Below, piece by piece: positions 10,964 to 22,882 of a stretch of DNA of 64,000 bases. The stretch's first letter is position 1, and the number at the start of each line of letters is the position of its first letter. The notes under the pieces were generated by a model that worked only from the letters and a program-made list of their open reading frames with translations, was not told the DNA's origin and did no database searches. This stretch comes from Calocera cornea HHB12733 (lineage: Eukaryota; Basidiomycota; Dacrymycetes; Dacrymycetales; Dacrymycetaceae): assembly GCA_001632435.1 (NCBI GenBank), contig KV423977.1:67366-131365 (forward strand), given 5' to 3'. The position numbers and the translations under genes were made by a program.

Positions 10964-13464
10964 TTAACTGGCGGTTTGACCAACAATGTTGTCCAGACGC
11001 GAATGTCCTTCTTGGGTTGCGCGGTATGCTGCGAAAGCTGCTTGAAGGGTTGTATCTGAGTGGCACATTGGGTGAGGTGGATTATCGGATGTAGCGAGGT
11101 GAATCCACTTGATGAAGTCGTCACGTTCTCGGTTCAAAGGGGGCCGAGGCTTCTCAGAGTGCTTCAGATAGTAGTTATGATATTCCTTCTCGAAGTCGTA
11201 GGTGAATTCAATGTCAGTCTGATCCAATTTGGAAGAGAAATGAAAGCCGGTGTGAAGGTTGCCACAGGGTCGGCTGCTATGTTCGAGACGCGTGCAACCA
11301 GTGCGAGTATGAATGCCTTCCTGCATAGACTGGAGATTGGGGCGATCGGGGTGATTTTCGTGGGACTGAGTCGAGATTAATGGGGTAGAAAGCGTGGGGT
11401 TCCTGATGGCGGAGGAACGTTGTTGTAAGCTTTCATGATGCGGTTCGGCTTTCTGGTGCTTGAACGGCGACCCCTGACTCCGGTCGATAGGACGGCCTAC
11501 AGGACTTAGTCGTCTACGTGGAAAGACGCTCAAATGAGGGAGGTTGGAAGGTGTGTGTTGGCGACCTGAAGGTGTTGCCTTGTTTTTCCTCTTCCTCACG
11601 AGTGCTTGAAGAACCTGATTGAGGGTGGGTAGAGGGTACTTTGGATCCCAGGGGCGAATATGAACGTGGGAATGTATATGGCAGTCGGAAAGAAACTGAG
11701 GAAAATGGGAGACACGCATAACGACTCCCTGGTCCTCATAGCGAAGAATGGGTGGATCGACCTCCTGGATCTGCTCTGTGCAGGAACCGTAGTGAGATGG
11801 ACTTCAATGAGGGAGAAGGGAACATTCCAACTGACCATTGCTCAATCGGACAATTTGAATGCGTCCTTCCCATATTCCAAGCATCAGAACCCATATCTGA
11901 ACACTTTGAAAATGGTACGGGTGAATAGACGTGCCAGGCAAAGGTAAGATCTTGTGATACCCGACGATCATACAGTGCTGTTGCCGCAGAGCAGAGGGCA
12001 GATCACGCCACAAGACGACACCGCCAAGAGGAGAGTTGCCTACCAGAATGGGCGTTAACAATCGAAAGTGGGAGTAGGATGAGATTGGACAGACCCATCC
12101 ATCGCTTCAAATCCATGCGCAACAAAGCTGAGTGCGCGTCCCGATTGATGTATTTGAGCGGCCTAGTCGGCCAATCGGCCCGTCCTGGCGCAGCAGGGTC
12201 GGCGTGATATTGCTCTGCGAGCTCTGCTGGGTAGGTTCCGGTACCCCACAATACCACACATCGACCATTGACTGAAGCAACGCTTTCACCATAGAGAGGG
12301 GATGTATCAAATTGCTGGGGCGCTGTTGGATAGAGCTCTGCTGGGAAAGAGCGGATCTCAGGAAAAGAATGGTCCAATGGGGCAATAGGATGCCGTGCCG
12401 CGGCTTGTCGCGAAGGAGACGGAGACGGAGACAAAGGCAACCGGCTGATAAGTGGTAGGTCTTCCTTGGGAGACGACGGTCCGAGCGGTAGCTCTCGAGA
12501 GGCGTGATTTGAGGTACCGCTGCGAAGGTCGAAGCTGACGGAGGGTGAGTGGTTGGGAGGGCGGGGTCGAATGGAAACATGATCGATCTGAACAGCCTGC
12601 TGTGCGGGGGATAAGATGGGGGGATATCTCACGCCGTGGGGTCCGGGACTGTCCATATCAATGTCTCCTTCTTGGACCGGGTGAGAGCATTGAGGTGATC
12701 GGGAGGAGTGCAGCACAGCCGTTGACAGGTGAGGTGATTCTGAGGGTGCAGAACCAGACTGAGACAGAGAGATGTGACTTGCGGACTTGGCCTGCGGTAG
12801 AGCGCTTCTTGCGACTTCATGGTGAATGGGCGCCAGACTATTAGAATCGCCCAGTGAGCCAAGATAGCTGCGCACGGCCTGTTCAAGACAGAAGTCGATA
12901 GGCCGATGCGAAGGCGCGTGCGCTATGTCGAGTACACGAAGAAGAAGCTTGAGGGTTTCCGGAGAAGATTGTTCCTGTAGTGGAGCGAGGGACTGTGTTT
13001 GAACATCGCCTGGAAGCATGGCCATGAGCGAGAGGCTATGGTGAAAGATGACAGCTTTACCGCGTCGAGGTGGAAAGGCACGAAAAAGGGAATCATGAAC
13101 AGCACTATAGAGTGCCTTTCGAATGCAGCATTGATCCGGCAAAGACTTGCAAGTGTGAAGAGGATCTTGATGGCATGTCGGTTCAGCGGAACAACAAGTA
13201 CATGCTTGTTCAGAGCAGATAGATGGCTTGGGCGTATCGAAAGGAGGATTGCCTATCCAGTCAGAATGAGATATATGATGCAGCGAGATAAGGCATCGTC
13301 TCACTAGAATGGTGATGATGGGTAGATGAACGGCGCGACTTAGAAGGTATACTAATACTGTGACGCGAAGAAGGTTCATGAGACGTAGGAGGCGGGGGTT
13401 GCGCGGCAGAGCTCCGAATGTTTACAAGCGGTATGGGCGGTCGATCTTCGAACTGCGAGTGCAC
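10964..13464 (-). CDS. Unrecognised Ser/Pro-rich gene, exons unresolved
   Basis: Several adjacent minus-strand segments have coding-like composition but lie in different frames: 13261-13464, 12003-13379 (458 codons), 11804-12061 and 10964-11719. They read as a low-complexity Ser/Pro/His-rich protein. Better-ordered patches include LRVLDIAHAPSHRPIDFCLE, a beta-rich stretch with IVGYHKILPLPGT, and a charged end with FTYDFEKEYHNYYLKH. Short GT-AG introns could join them, for example one near 13316-13330 and one near 12000-12060, but I could not fix the junctions or the start. A cysteine-rich patch (QACTCCSAEPTC) lies near the N-terminal side. I recognise no domain. It could be a real host gene with introns or a decayed one. 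Confidence 0.35.
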
Positions 13465-14504
13465 TACTGAACAAGATCAGAGTGTGTGATGAGGCAAGGG
13501 AAGCTGACGGACACTGTACGAGTCTGCGATCGGAAAGGGTTGCATGACACTTCAATTGCACCGTTTCCGGAAGGGGATCGTACTGGTGTGATGAGAGAGG
13601 TAGGAAGGCGGTGAGTGAGCGAGAAGACATCTTCGAAAACAAGCGCTCTGGGGAGGGTAGTAGACGGTATGGTTCAAGAGCATAGACCAGCAATGATAAT
13701 GGAGTGTGTCAGTGGGGAGTGGCGCTTGTCGGTGCTGATGACGCTGCGGAATGATTGAAGCAGTGCACCGCGAGTTTTTGAATATAAGGGTCAGAATCAT
13801 ATTTCCACCGTCGTAGCGGAAAGGACCCCAGAGCACGGCACGGATACAATTAGACCTTGCACTTCCTGCCCACGCTAGGCGGTGGGCTTGGCGCGCATTG
13901 TAATCCGCAATACAATCCGCAGTACGCGATCGCACTCCAATCCTTGCTGCTTCACCGTCGAGCCCTCTCAACCGTCGCCTCGTGAAAGACTCGATCTTAT
14001 CAGCTACGGAACTGAATGGAACTGACTGGGCATTTGGCACGCTATAAAGCGGGCGGCGGGCGCGGGCGGCTCGCATGCGCCCCCCGCGCCGTCCTTCCTA
14101 CGCTTGCACCTGACAGCCTTGCTCCGGCTGGCGAGCGTGGCGAACGGACTGTACCTCGGCGGGTAAACGACCATGACTCGAGAGCTTGCTCACCCCTTTG
14201 CTGGCTCGGTCAGAGATAGCCCCGGCCCTAGCCTGTCTGGGGATCGTATTCCCGCCCAGGCGGTCATGCGATCTCGCTGGCGCATCCGAGTCGCCGGCTC
14301 CTCGACTACAGTACTTATTTCGACTTTCTGCCTAAACACATCCATGAGACCCCGGGCTGCTTCCTCATGCCCCACGCACTCGACGATGATCTGTATGAAT
14401 GTGCAGAGCTGGTCGTCGACAGGCAGCGTGCTTGCTGGATCGTACTTGCAACGAGGGCAATCTCTGCACTTCAGATCTGATAACTTAACTTGAGTTGAGA
14501 AACG
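13465..14504. other. Intergenic, with a possible TATA box
   Basis: No supported gene. A TATAAA lies at about 14043-14048, followed by a GC-rich stretch. It could serve a plus-strand transcript, but it is some 460 bases upstream of the ABM-domain start codon, which is far for a core promoter. Confidence 0.35.
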
Positions 14505-15220
14505 ATGTCGACCACTGGCGCTGATCTGGAGGGCGACATCCATATGCTGGCGACGGTGTGTCTCCTTCCCTCTCCCACGCCCGCCCTCACCCCGCATTAC
14601 CTCCTCCCCCGCTGCATTCCGAGCCTGCCTCCCCCTCGTCCACCCTCCCCAGGCCCGGATGTTGACACCTCCCCGCAGATCAAATACCTCCCCTCGACCC
14701 TCCCCCTGGTCCTCCCCTACGTGCGGGCGATCCAGGAGGAGTCCTCAACGGACCCCAACTGCGTGCGGTACGAGATCCTCGTTTACCCGCCGACGGATTC
14801 GCTGGTTGTGAGTGCTTTCCCCGGGCTGGGGTCGCTCCTGGTCGGAGGGCCAGGCGGGCAGGGAGGCAGGCGGAGATGGGCATACGGGAAGAGAAGAGGA
14901 TGCTGATGCTGATACTTGATTGTCGGCAGGTCGTGGAGAGCTATAAGAGCAAGGCAGCGATCGATGCGTGCGTCTCTTCTCCCTCTCCCTTTCGCACTTT
15001 GCACTTCCCCACGTCACATGGCGGGATGCTCAAAGCACGCGCAGGCACATCGCCGGCCCCGCACACACGAAGTACTGGGAGGAGTGCGAGAAGTACATCG
15101 TCGTGCGTGCCTGTTCCATCTTCCCCCCACCTCATGGCCTAAGTTCATGCTGACGATCCGTCGGTGCATCGCATGTACGGACAGGAGAAGGACTGGAAGT
15201 TCTACAGCAAGTACTCGTGA
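14505..15220 (+). CDS. Antibiotic biosynthesis monooxygenase (ABM) domain protein, 103 residues
   Basis: Five exons join in phase: 14505-14555, 14679-14807, 14930-14967, 15045-15102 and 15185-15220. The product is a small single-domain dimeric alpha/beta-barrel protein. It has the ABM layout: an opening beta strand (IKYLP), a helix over the ferredoxin-like fold, then an E-x-x-C-x-R-YE block (DPNCVRYEILV), a VVESYKSKAAIDAH strand-helix unit and an AHTKYWEECEKYI closing helix, as in stand-alone ABM/YgiN-type proteins. Members act as small monooxygenases, quinone- or heme-handling proteins, often as dimers; the substrate cannot be read from sequence. No signal peptide is visible, so it is probably cytosolic. 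The third intron (14968-15044) and the others all have GT-AG ends. Confidence 0.85.
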
Positions 15221-16054
15221 GCTGCCCCCGGCGCCAGTATTGAAGCGAAGACGGGCAATCTCATGTACATACAATGTGGTTGGGTCGCCAATGTCGACCC
15301 CGGACGGTGGTGCCGTAACACACGGAAATTAGCCTTCCCGGAGCTCCCGTGCCGTTGCCCGCCTGTCGTGCTCCGATACCAAGCGCATACAGTTAGTACA
15401 TTGCGATGCGATGCGCGACCTCTGGCGGGCCTCCACCGCAGAGCCGCCAACTCTGTTCCTGCCCTGTGGAACTATAAGGGTGGAACGTTTGCTCCCCTCC
15501 GTAGTGCGCTCTTGGTGTTTCGGCGCGGGGTGCCCCGGCAAGGGGGTATTGAGGGGAGTCCTGTCATGCCCGTCGCGCCGTGCTGAGTTCACGGGAGGAG
15601 CGGTGGGTGTGCCTACAGCCTTGAGAAAGGCTTCTGGATCAGGCCACTGCGTGCGATGTGCCGGTGCCGTCGTCGTTGCTGGGTGCGACGGGGAAAGGCA
15701 CCGCTCGCATTTTCACGTGATGCGCCTCACGATGGGCGATGAGTATTTGTAAAGGCTCGTGTGGGATGACGTCCTCTGGTTCCGCCGCTCCCGTGTGTGC
15801 GCAGGTCAGGGACCTACCCTTAATCGCGCGGGTCTGAGCGGCCCACGAAGCCTTTGCCTGAGCCTTCCGCCCTCCGCCTTCCCGTTTCGTGGTCGTGCCC
15901 CACCGCGACCACGAGCGATCCGGTGCCCGACCGCGGGGACAGCCCAGCGGCCCCTTCCGCCCGTTTTAGCCTTTCTCCCCTTCCATTTCCCACCGCTGCC
16001 CGTGCACGGTCCCCCTTACACCCTTCATGTTGTTCACAAACTACCAGCACAGTC
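15221..16054. other. Intergenic, nothing recognised
   Basis: GC-rich spacer and upstream region of the first F-box-like gene. No gene or repeat was seen. Confidence 0.4.
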
Positions 16055-17661
16055 ATGCATTATTCCCCAGCCTCGAGATACCGGGGCCCCGGCCCCCCTC
16101 AAGAGGCTGAGCTCGCCCGCCCAGGCCCGCCCCTAGCAATGGAGATCCCCGAGCTCGTCGAACTCGTCCTTTCCAAGGTGGCCCGCACCAGCGACCTCGT
16201 CAGCATGGCTTGCACCGCTAGGCGCTACGCCGACATTGCGCTCAAGCTGCTCTGGGAGCACCCGGACTTTAAGGGCGACCCGCTCAGAAACATGGCCTCC
16301 CTCTTCCCAACGGGGATAAAGAACAGCCTATTGCAGGATGTCCCTGTGCGTTATCCTCGCCCTCCCGCAATTTGCTACGCTCATCATCCCAGCCACAGGA
16401 CCTCTCGCTGCGGGTCCCGCCCAGGCTCTTCATGCGCTTCGACTACTACGCAAAGTTCATCCGCCACCTGCAGGTCTGGCAGTTCCGCCCGGACAAGTAC
16501 ATCGCCAACGTGCTCGATGCGAGCCGGCCGACCGTGACGCTCTTCCCGAACCTCGAGTCGATCCACCTCGGCGCTGACAGCAACAGCCTCGAGATGGCCG
16601 GCCCGTACCTGTCGTCCACTCTGCGCACCGTGCGCGTCAACCACTGGGATCCGGAAACCTCTACCATCGTCCACTCCACCGCGGGAATCACAGCCACACT
16701 CATCAAGATGTTCACCCTGCCTGACCTGCAGTGCCTCGACCTGCTTGACACCCGCCTGCCGCGGTACGAGCACAATCAGGATGTGATGGGCACGCTCCTG
16801 CAGCTAATACCACGCCTCGTCGCGTTCTACTCTTGCGATCTCACGACCTACCCACCCGTGTTCGACGCCCTGGCGCAGAGTACCCACCTCACAGCAATCT
16901 TCTTAGACCTCACAGTCACATACCAGGGACACTACGAGCTCCCCGACATCATCCAGTTCATCCGCGACTTCTTCCTGCCCCTCACAACTCTTGTCATGCA
17001 CTGCGCCGCCGCAGTGGCGTGGGACTTTGTCGAGCAGGCGGCGCGCCCGCTCGAGAGCTTTGACTTCCGAATAGACGGGCCGCTAGATGTGGACGAATTG
17101 GCGCAGCTCACCGCCAGCCTCAAGGCATCGATACCCACCCTGCGTGTGCTCAAGTGCAGCACCTCGCTGCTCGCTGCGGACGGCGCCAAGGACAGCCTGT
17201 ACCAAGCGCTCACGCCACTGCGGCAGATGAGCCGCCTCCAAAAGATGGTTCTCACCGTCACCGTCCTCGGGCCGAGCATGTTCCGCGACGATCAGGTCGA
17301 GGGACTTTTCCAGTCCTGGCCGAACCTCTGGGTCTTCACCCTCGAGACCGAGCCTGAGGAGATCATACCCATGGACCAGGACGAGCCGAGGGGGTACGGG
17401 CTCACGCTCATGTGCCTCTTCACCATCCGCCGCTGCTGTCCGGACCTGTACGAGCTCAGCCTGCCGTACCTCGACACCTCGGTCATACCCGAACTCGCAG
17501 GCATGGTGTTTACCCGGTCCGCACGGCCATTCGAGCTTCATCTGAGCCGTTGTCACGTGCACAACCGCACGGCGGTTCGTGCATTTGTTCAGGAGATATG
17601 GTCCAAGGCACAGAGCTCCTTCGGGGACTGCCTATGTCCGGAACAGGAGGAAGGGGGATAG
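16055..17661 (+). CDS. F-box-like protein A (subfamily 1)
   Basis: Two exons, 16055-16345 and 16399-17661, give 517 residues. The N-terminus carries an F-box-like helix bundle (MEIPELVELVLSKVARTSDL followed by SMACTARRYADIALKLLW), the usual Skp1-binding site of ubiquitin ligase adaptors. The rest is a long leucine-rich region with many short LESIHLGAD- and LDLLDTRLP-type repeats that would form the substrate face. The single 53-base intron lies just after the F-box, the same position as in the five relatives downstream. I chose the ATG at 16055 because relative C also has about 30 residues before the F-box. The target is unknown; a role in SCF-type ubiquitination is inferred from the domain only. 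Confidence 0.8.
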
Positions 17662-17760
17662 GTGTGGACGCGCATATACTCATCCCGTCGATTTGCAACT
17701 CCACTAGGAGCAAGCACCAGTAATTATCGTCGTGCTGCTCGCGGACAACAGGCTTGACTT

Positions 17761-17791
17761 TTCCTTTTCCTTTTCCTTTTCCTTTTCCTTC
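17761..17791. repeat. TTTTCC microsatellite
   Basis: Five to six perfect copies of TTTTCC lie about 100 bases downstream of the stop codon of F-box-like gene A. Confidence 0.9.
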
Positions 17792-18089
17792 ATTTGGGTG
17801 CTTTTCTCTGCGCTCTGGGGCCGCGGCGGCAGCGTCGTCGATCTATAAATGGTTTGTATCCATAGCTCGTATTCTTCAGGCTTAGTGTCTTGGCCATTAC
17901 CGACGATCATCTTTGGAGGTGCGGTGCTCTCAACAAAATCTAATTTCTATGGACGTGCTCGCGGTAATTGAAACGAGTGATGATAGATGGATATCCAGTT
18001 GCACTGGGTGATCTTTCTTGACATCTATGTGGCATCCAGCGTCCGTACCAGCAAACTATTCGCTTGGACTACGACCCGTCTGAGGGACG

Positions 18090-18531
18090 ACGAGATGCGT
18101 AGGATGTAGGGGTGTAGGCACCCCGCGTCGGAGGCAGTTTTGACGCGGAACTGCCAAATATGGCATCTATCCCCGGGAGTAGCAAAGGACCTCACGCGCG
18201 TCGGAGGCAATGTGCCTCCAGAGTACCCAAAAAGGAGATTTATGCATACTGGGAACACCCTGGGTTAGGATGCGTGTGTTAGGTTCGGGTACCAGTTAGG
18301 GGAGCGAGCGGAGCGAGGTTAGGGTGGGGGATGGGTTGAGGTTAGGGTTAGGGGTGGGTTAGGGTTAGGGTGATATTATTATCTAAAATAATCCTAAGAA
18401 CGCACACTTAGCAAGGCTATGGGCAAAGCCCATAGCTTTGTACACTCTTGGAAAATTCCTATATTTGGTCAGGGTGTAGGTGGTTTGCCTCCGACGCGCC
18501 CGCCTACATCCCTACATCCTACGCATCTCGT
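18090..18531. mobile_element. MITE-like element with about 48 bp terminal inverted repeats
   Basis: The left end (18090-18138, starting ACGAGATGCGTAGGATGTAG) and the right end (18484-18531, ending CTACATCCTACGCATCTCGT) are inverted copies. The outer 22 bases are identical, followed by a one-base difference and a further shared GCGTCGGAGGCA block. The inside is non-coding and holds telomere-like repeats and a hairpin (CTATGGGC-AAA-GCCCATAG, about 18414-18434). No convincing target-site duplication borders the inverted repeats. With no transposase inside, it would be a non-autonomous element. Confidence 0.65.
18262..18381. repeat. Interstitial telomere-like TTAGGG repeats
   Basis: TTAGGG and variants (TTAGGGG, TTAGGTTCGGG) recur here, most densely at about 18319-18370. 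TTAGGG is the telomere repeat of most filamentous fungi. The copies are diverged and lie between the inverted repeats of the 18090-18531 element. Confidence 0.85.
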
Positions 18532-18890
18532 ACCAACTCGACCCGTCTCACCCCCGATAAATAATCGCGAACCGCCGAATGAACGCGCGGGAGCTGTACC
18601 CGGATTGCTTCCACGTACACGAAGAACTGCACAGGCTGGCGGAAGAGTCGACCCTGAATTTGTCAGGGGTTTCCCCGCCATGACATACGCCTTCGGTCCC
18701 GCATCGTCACCGCTCCCTCTGGACCTGACCACATGAGCGTCCTCGGCAAGCCTGAGGCTCTTAAATACCCACAGATTCACTGCGCTGCATCCTCCGTCCC
18801 ACCCTTAATCCCCGTTCAACCAACACATGCAAAGATCGGCCCTCACATCAAGTGACTAGTGCCTGCTGATTCGCCAGACCCCGCCAGTCC

Positions 18891-20484
18891 GTGGCCATCC
18901 GCGAGCCCCTACCAGCATTTGAGCTATCAGAGTTGGTCGCTCTTATCCTCTCTCTCTTGGACGCTCCACACGACCTCCTCAGCCGGCATGCACCGCGAGG
19001 CGGTCTGCCGACATTCACATTACCTTGGACATCATGTGGCGAAACCCCGACTTCTCCGGAAATCTGCTCAAGAACACGATCTCGTTGTTCTCGGATGACA
19101 TCCGAAGACAGCTGCTTCCAGAGTCAGTCCGTTCGCTGATAACCACTGTATGACGACTGATCACTGCTTGCTCCAAGCGGAAACAGAATGCCTTCCTCCG
19201 TGTTTCCGCGGACGCTTTCAGGCATTTCGACTAGTGCGGCATTTGCGAGTTTGGAACTTCGTCCTGGACGCATACCTAGTGCGAATACTGGCTACAAACC
19301 GACCGTATCTCTTCTGTTCCCCTCGCTTCGATCCTCACACCTTGGAACATAGTACGACATCAGCTTGTTCGTGGTCGCTCCGTATCTCTCCCCAACACTC
19401 AATTAAAATCGACCGCATCAATCACTGAAATGGAGGTCATCCGCCTGTTTCACCCTCCTCGCTCGGCGTCATCGAGATGCTCTTTCTCATTCTCCACCCG
19501 CCAGACCTAATGCCTCTGAACCTGTTGGGGCACGTGGTTCCCGTCACACGAGAGCGATGCGACTCGGAGTGTCCTGGATGGCTTCATGCACGCAACTGGG
19601 CGGGTGAGTCAGCTCTTCTCCTTGGGCCTGACAACACTGCCACCGGTATTCGACATCGTGGCAAATAGCACAGAAACTCAGAGCTTTGTGCTGGACATCG
19701 CCGCGCCGCACGAGGATCGCTGCCGATACATGAACACCGTCGAGATCCCCCGAGACGCGTCTCTGACAAAGCGACGCCTGGTCTTGCAGTGCGCGGGAGA
19801 TGTCGCGGCGCGTGACGACGTTGAACAGGCTGGTCGCGCACTGGATAGCTTGGATTTCCGGATACCGTAGAGGGATTCCTGGATGTCAACGAACTGGAAC
19901 AGCCTAACCACCAGCCTGAAAACATTGATACCCACTCTTGGCGTGGTGAAGTGCAGCACGTCCTGCCCGGCTGCTGATAGCGCCAATCACAGCGTCTATC
20001 AAGCTCGGCTACCTCTCATGCAAATGAGTCAACCCCATAAGGTGGTCATCACTATCACTGTTCCAGCTCAAGCATGCTCCACAACGCTCATCTCGAGGGA
20101 CTGTTCCAGTCCTGGCCGAAACTCTGGGTCTTCAGTCTGGAGAGTGACCCCAACGATGTTACGCCTATCGGAATCGAGGGCCCGGATGGATTTGGACGTG
20201 AGCTCAACTCCCTGTGGACCATCTGTCGCTGCTGCCCAGATCTGTATGAGCCGAGTCTGCCATACGTCGATACCTCTGTAATCCCGAAGGTCTTGGAGGA
20301 CGCGCTCCCGTCGGTCCGTCCGTTCGAGCTCTATCTTAGCCACTGCCACACCCACGACCAGAAGGAGGTGCGAGACTTCATCCAGTCGATCTCGTCCGAG
20401 GCGGAGAGCTCTTTTGAGGAGTGTTTATGCGACGAGCGGGTGCACGATTCGCGGGCGGGACAGGACGACACCTTCATCCAGTGA
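18891..20484 (+). pseudogene. F-box-like gene B, broken copy (subfamily 1)
   Basis: The stretch follows the order of relatives A and C but no single frame holds. The F-box start (FELSELVALILSLLDAPHDL) is in one frame. At about 18983-18988 the frame shifts before ACTARR, and the remainder of the F-box exon continues in the new frame up to DDIRRQLLPE. The second exon is recognisable by a RLVRHLRVWNF block that matches the FDYYAKFIRHLQVWQF region of A. It then moves through at least four further frames (near 19260-19420, 19586-19870, 19883-20281 and 20074-20484). The last piece, with LYEPSLPYVDTSVIP, is well preserved. No good ATG precedes the F-box. I read it as a decaying duplicate of its neighbours. 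Confidence 0.8.
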
Positions 20485-21271
20485 GTTGATAGTCATCTGT
20501 CGCGGACCAGGTCTTGCATGCTTCTTACGCTCGCGTCCGCGAGCTATCTGACATTAAGTTGGTTCTTTATCTTTAGGTTGTCTGTAGCAGCTCGGCGTAG
20601 AATGGTACTGTATCTCTATCTCCGGCATTACTATAATGGTCTCTAGACCTAAGGATACAATAAGTAGGATACCAACGGAGAAATATACATAGCGCGAGTA
20701 AGTTACAATATGGATCCCATTGACGCCGCTTGGCCCGCGGGTGAACAAGGTTTAATCCTGACCTTGGCATCACTGTAGCAAGCACCCAAGGAGTAGCGAG
20801 CGACCGAAACGGACGAAGCGGGCAGTTTCAGCGCCTGGTTTGGTCGGGCGACCTTGGTTTGGTCAGCCGAGCTAAGGTCGCTCGAACAAGCAACTGTCGA
20901 TAGAGTCTCCGATTGTCTCGCTCCACGATGGGATCTATCGGATGCCTTTCCCCAAACGGTGCCCGCTTGCTGTCCTTATTCGCTCGACACAAGCGAGCGG
21001 GGCGGCGGAGACACCGGACAGGCTCCAGCGACGGACCAAGCCGGCGTGTTGCTTCCGCGTCAGTGGAGTGGATGAGGACGGCGCTCAGGCGGACTCGGAG
21101 TCCCTGATTTTCTCAGGGGGGTCGGCCACAATCCCTGCGAGCCTCGACACCTGTTCTCGACCTCGACAGTGCACTCCTCAAACACTCAGAGGTACTTCAA
21201 GACTCTGCTCAAAAACCTCAGCTGTCCCGGGACAACGTGGAGCGAATATATTCACATCCAGATATCAAGAC
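20485..21271. other. Intergenic, nothing recognised
   Basis: Spacer between the broken copy B and gene C, including the upstream region of C. No gene or repeat was seen. Confidence 0.4.
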
Positions 21272-22882
21272 ATGAATGCCTCCGCTGCCCTGCCTTACAC
21301 CAGCAGCGTGGCCACGTCCCGACGACGAGGGTCGGGAACTCCTGGCGGACCTCCTCTGGCTTTCGAGATACCCGAGCTTCTTGTGCTCATCCTCTCCCAC
21401 CTACAAAATGCAACCGATCTCATCAGCATGGCAGGCACTGCACGACGATATTCGGACAGTGCGCTACGCATACTCTGGGAAAGCCCAGACTTCCCGTTGG
21501 GGAACCCGTTGAAGAACATGGTCCCACTCTTCCCGGATGACATTGCAGCATTGCTATTACCACAACCGGTCCGTCCCACCGATATACGGGGTACTAGCAG
21601 GCGCTGACGACCTGCTGACTTATGAAAGAACACTTCTCTCCGCATACCACCATCTGCATTCAGTCGTTTCGACTACTATGCGAAGTGGGTCCGTTATCTC
21701 CAGGTCTGGAGCTTCGATCCCGACGCACGCATAGCTCGCATTCTTTCTGCCAGTCGACCAGGCGTGATCTTGTTTCCGTCTCTCGAGTCCATCCATCTCG
21801 GTGCAGATGACAACAGCCTGCATATGGCTTCGCCTTTCCTCTCGCCGTCTCTCCATCTCGTCCGCGTCAATCACTGGGACGCGGGAACCCCCACCGTTCT
21901 GCAATCCGCACCGAGCGTCACTGAGACGCTCCTCCAGATCCTTCGACTTCCAGAACTGGATCGCTTGGATCTGTTGGACACGAGGCTCCCATCGTACGAG
22001 CATGATCCAGTCGTTGTCGATGCTTTCGTACGAGCGGCATCGCGTGTGCGCCAGCTCTTCTCCCTGGACTTCGTAACCCAACGACCAGTATTCGACGTGC
22101 TTGCGAAGAGCACGAGATTGACGGCCGTATTCTTGGATCTGACGCTCGAGGGCGATCACCATTACGGGTTCAACGAAATTGTTCGACGGGTGAAGCATGA
22201 TTTTGTGCGACTGAACCACCTTGTCATACAGGCGACAAATCTCCGCGGTATTGATCTTCTCCGGGAGACGCGCAAGACGTTGAAAAGGGTCGACTTTCGA
22301 GTCCATGGACCGTTCGAGCCTGCACTGCTCTTGAAGTTGACGAGGGCACTGCAGCCTTCAGCGAACACTCTGCGGGTTTTCCGATGCAGTACTTCAGAGC
22401 GGGGTGATCACAGCAAGCGCACGAGCTTGGTCGACGCGCTCGGTCCGCTGCGGGAGATGCACCAACTGCAGAAAATTGTCATGACCATCACCGTGCATGG
22501 AGAAGATATGCTGGTGGACGAACAGGTAGAAGACCTCTTTCGATCCTGGCCCCGCCTCAACGTCTGGGTCTTGGAAAGTGATCCGGAAGACGGTACCCCG
22601 ATCGATGCAACCAGTCCCACCTACGGACTCACGCTGCAGAGCTTGCTGACAATCCGTCTATGCTGCCCTGAGCTCACTGAGCTCAGCATCCCGTATATCG
22701 GCACGACTGCGATACCGTCACTCACGAGCCTCCCATTTACCCCGTCACTTCTGCCTTTCGACCTCCGTCTCAGCCGAACCCACGCGCATAACCGCCGGGC
22801 GATCACGCGTTTCGTTCACGAGTTATGGCCGAAGGCGGAATGCTCGTTCGAGGACTGCGTCTGTCCGGAATTGGAGAACTAA
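21272..22882 (+). CDS. F-box-like protein C (subfamily 1)
   Basis: Exons 21272-21568 and 21629-22882 give about 516 residues. It is the closest intact relative of A: an F-box with FEIPELLVLILSHLQNATDL and SMAGTARRYSDSALRILW, then after the 60-base intron an FDYYAKWVRYLQVW block and shared LESIHLGADDNSL, LDLLDTRLPSYEHD and FRSWPRLNVWVLE motifs. The acceptor leaves NTSLRIPPSAF as the first residues of exon 2, matching DLSLRVPPRLF in A. The C-terminus ends in SFEDCVCPE, like A (SFGDCLCPE). It is probably an SCF adaptor with unknown substrate. It is separated from A by the broken copy B, so the three look like a local tandem expansion. Confidence 0.8.

Noticed and set aside
14190..14597. 135-codon minus-strand frame upstream of and over the ABM gene start
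   Set aside because: No splice partners or motif; it overlaps the supported first exon of the ABM gene.
18072..18548. CGACCCGTCT direct repeats at 18072 and 18539 as a target-site duplication of the inverted-repeat element
   Set aside because: They lie 7-8 bases outside the inverted repeats, not next to them, so they may be chance.
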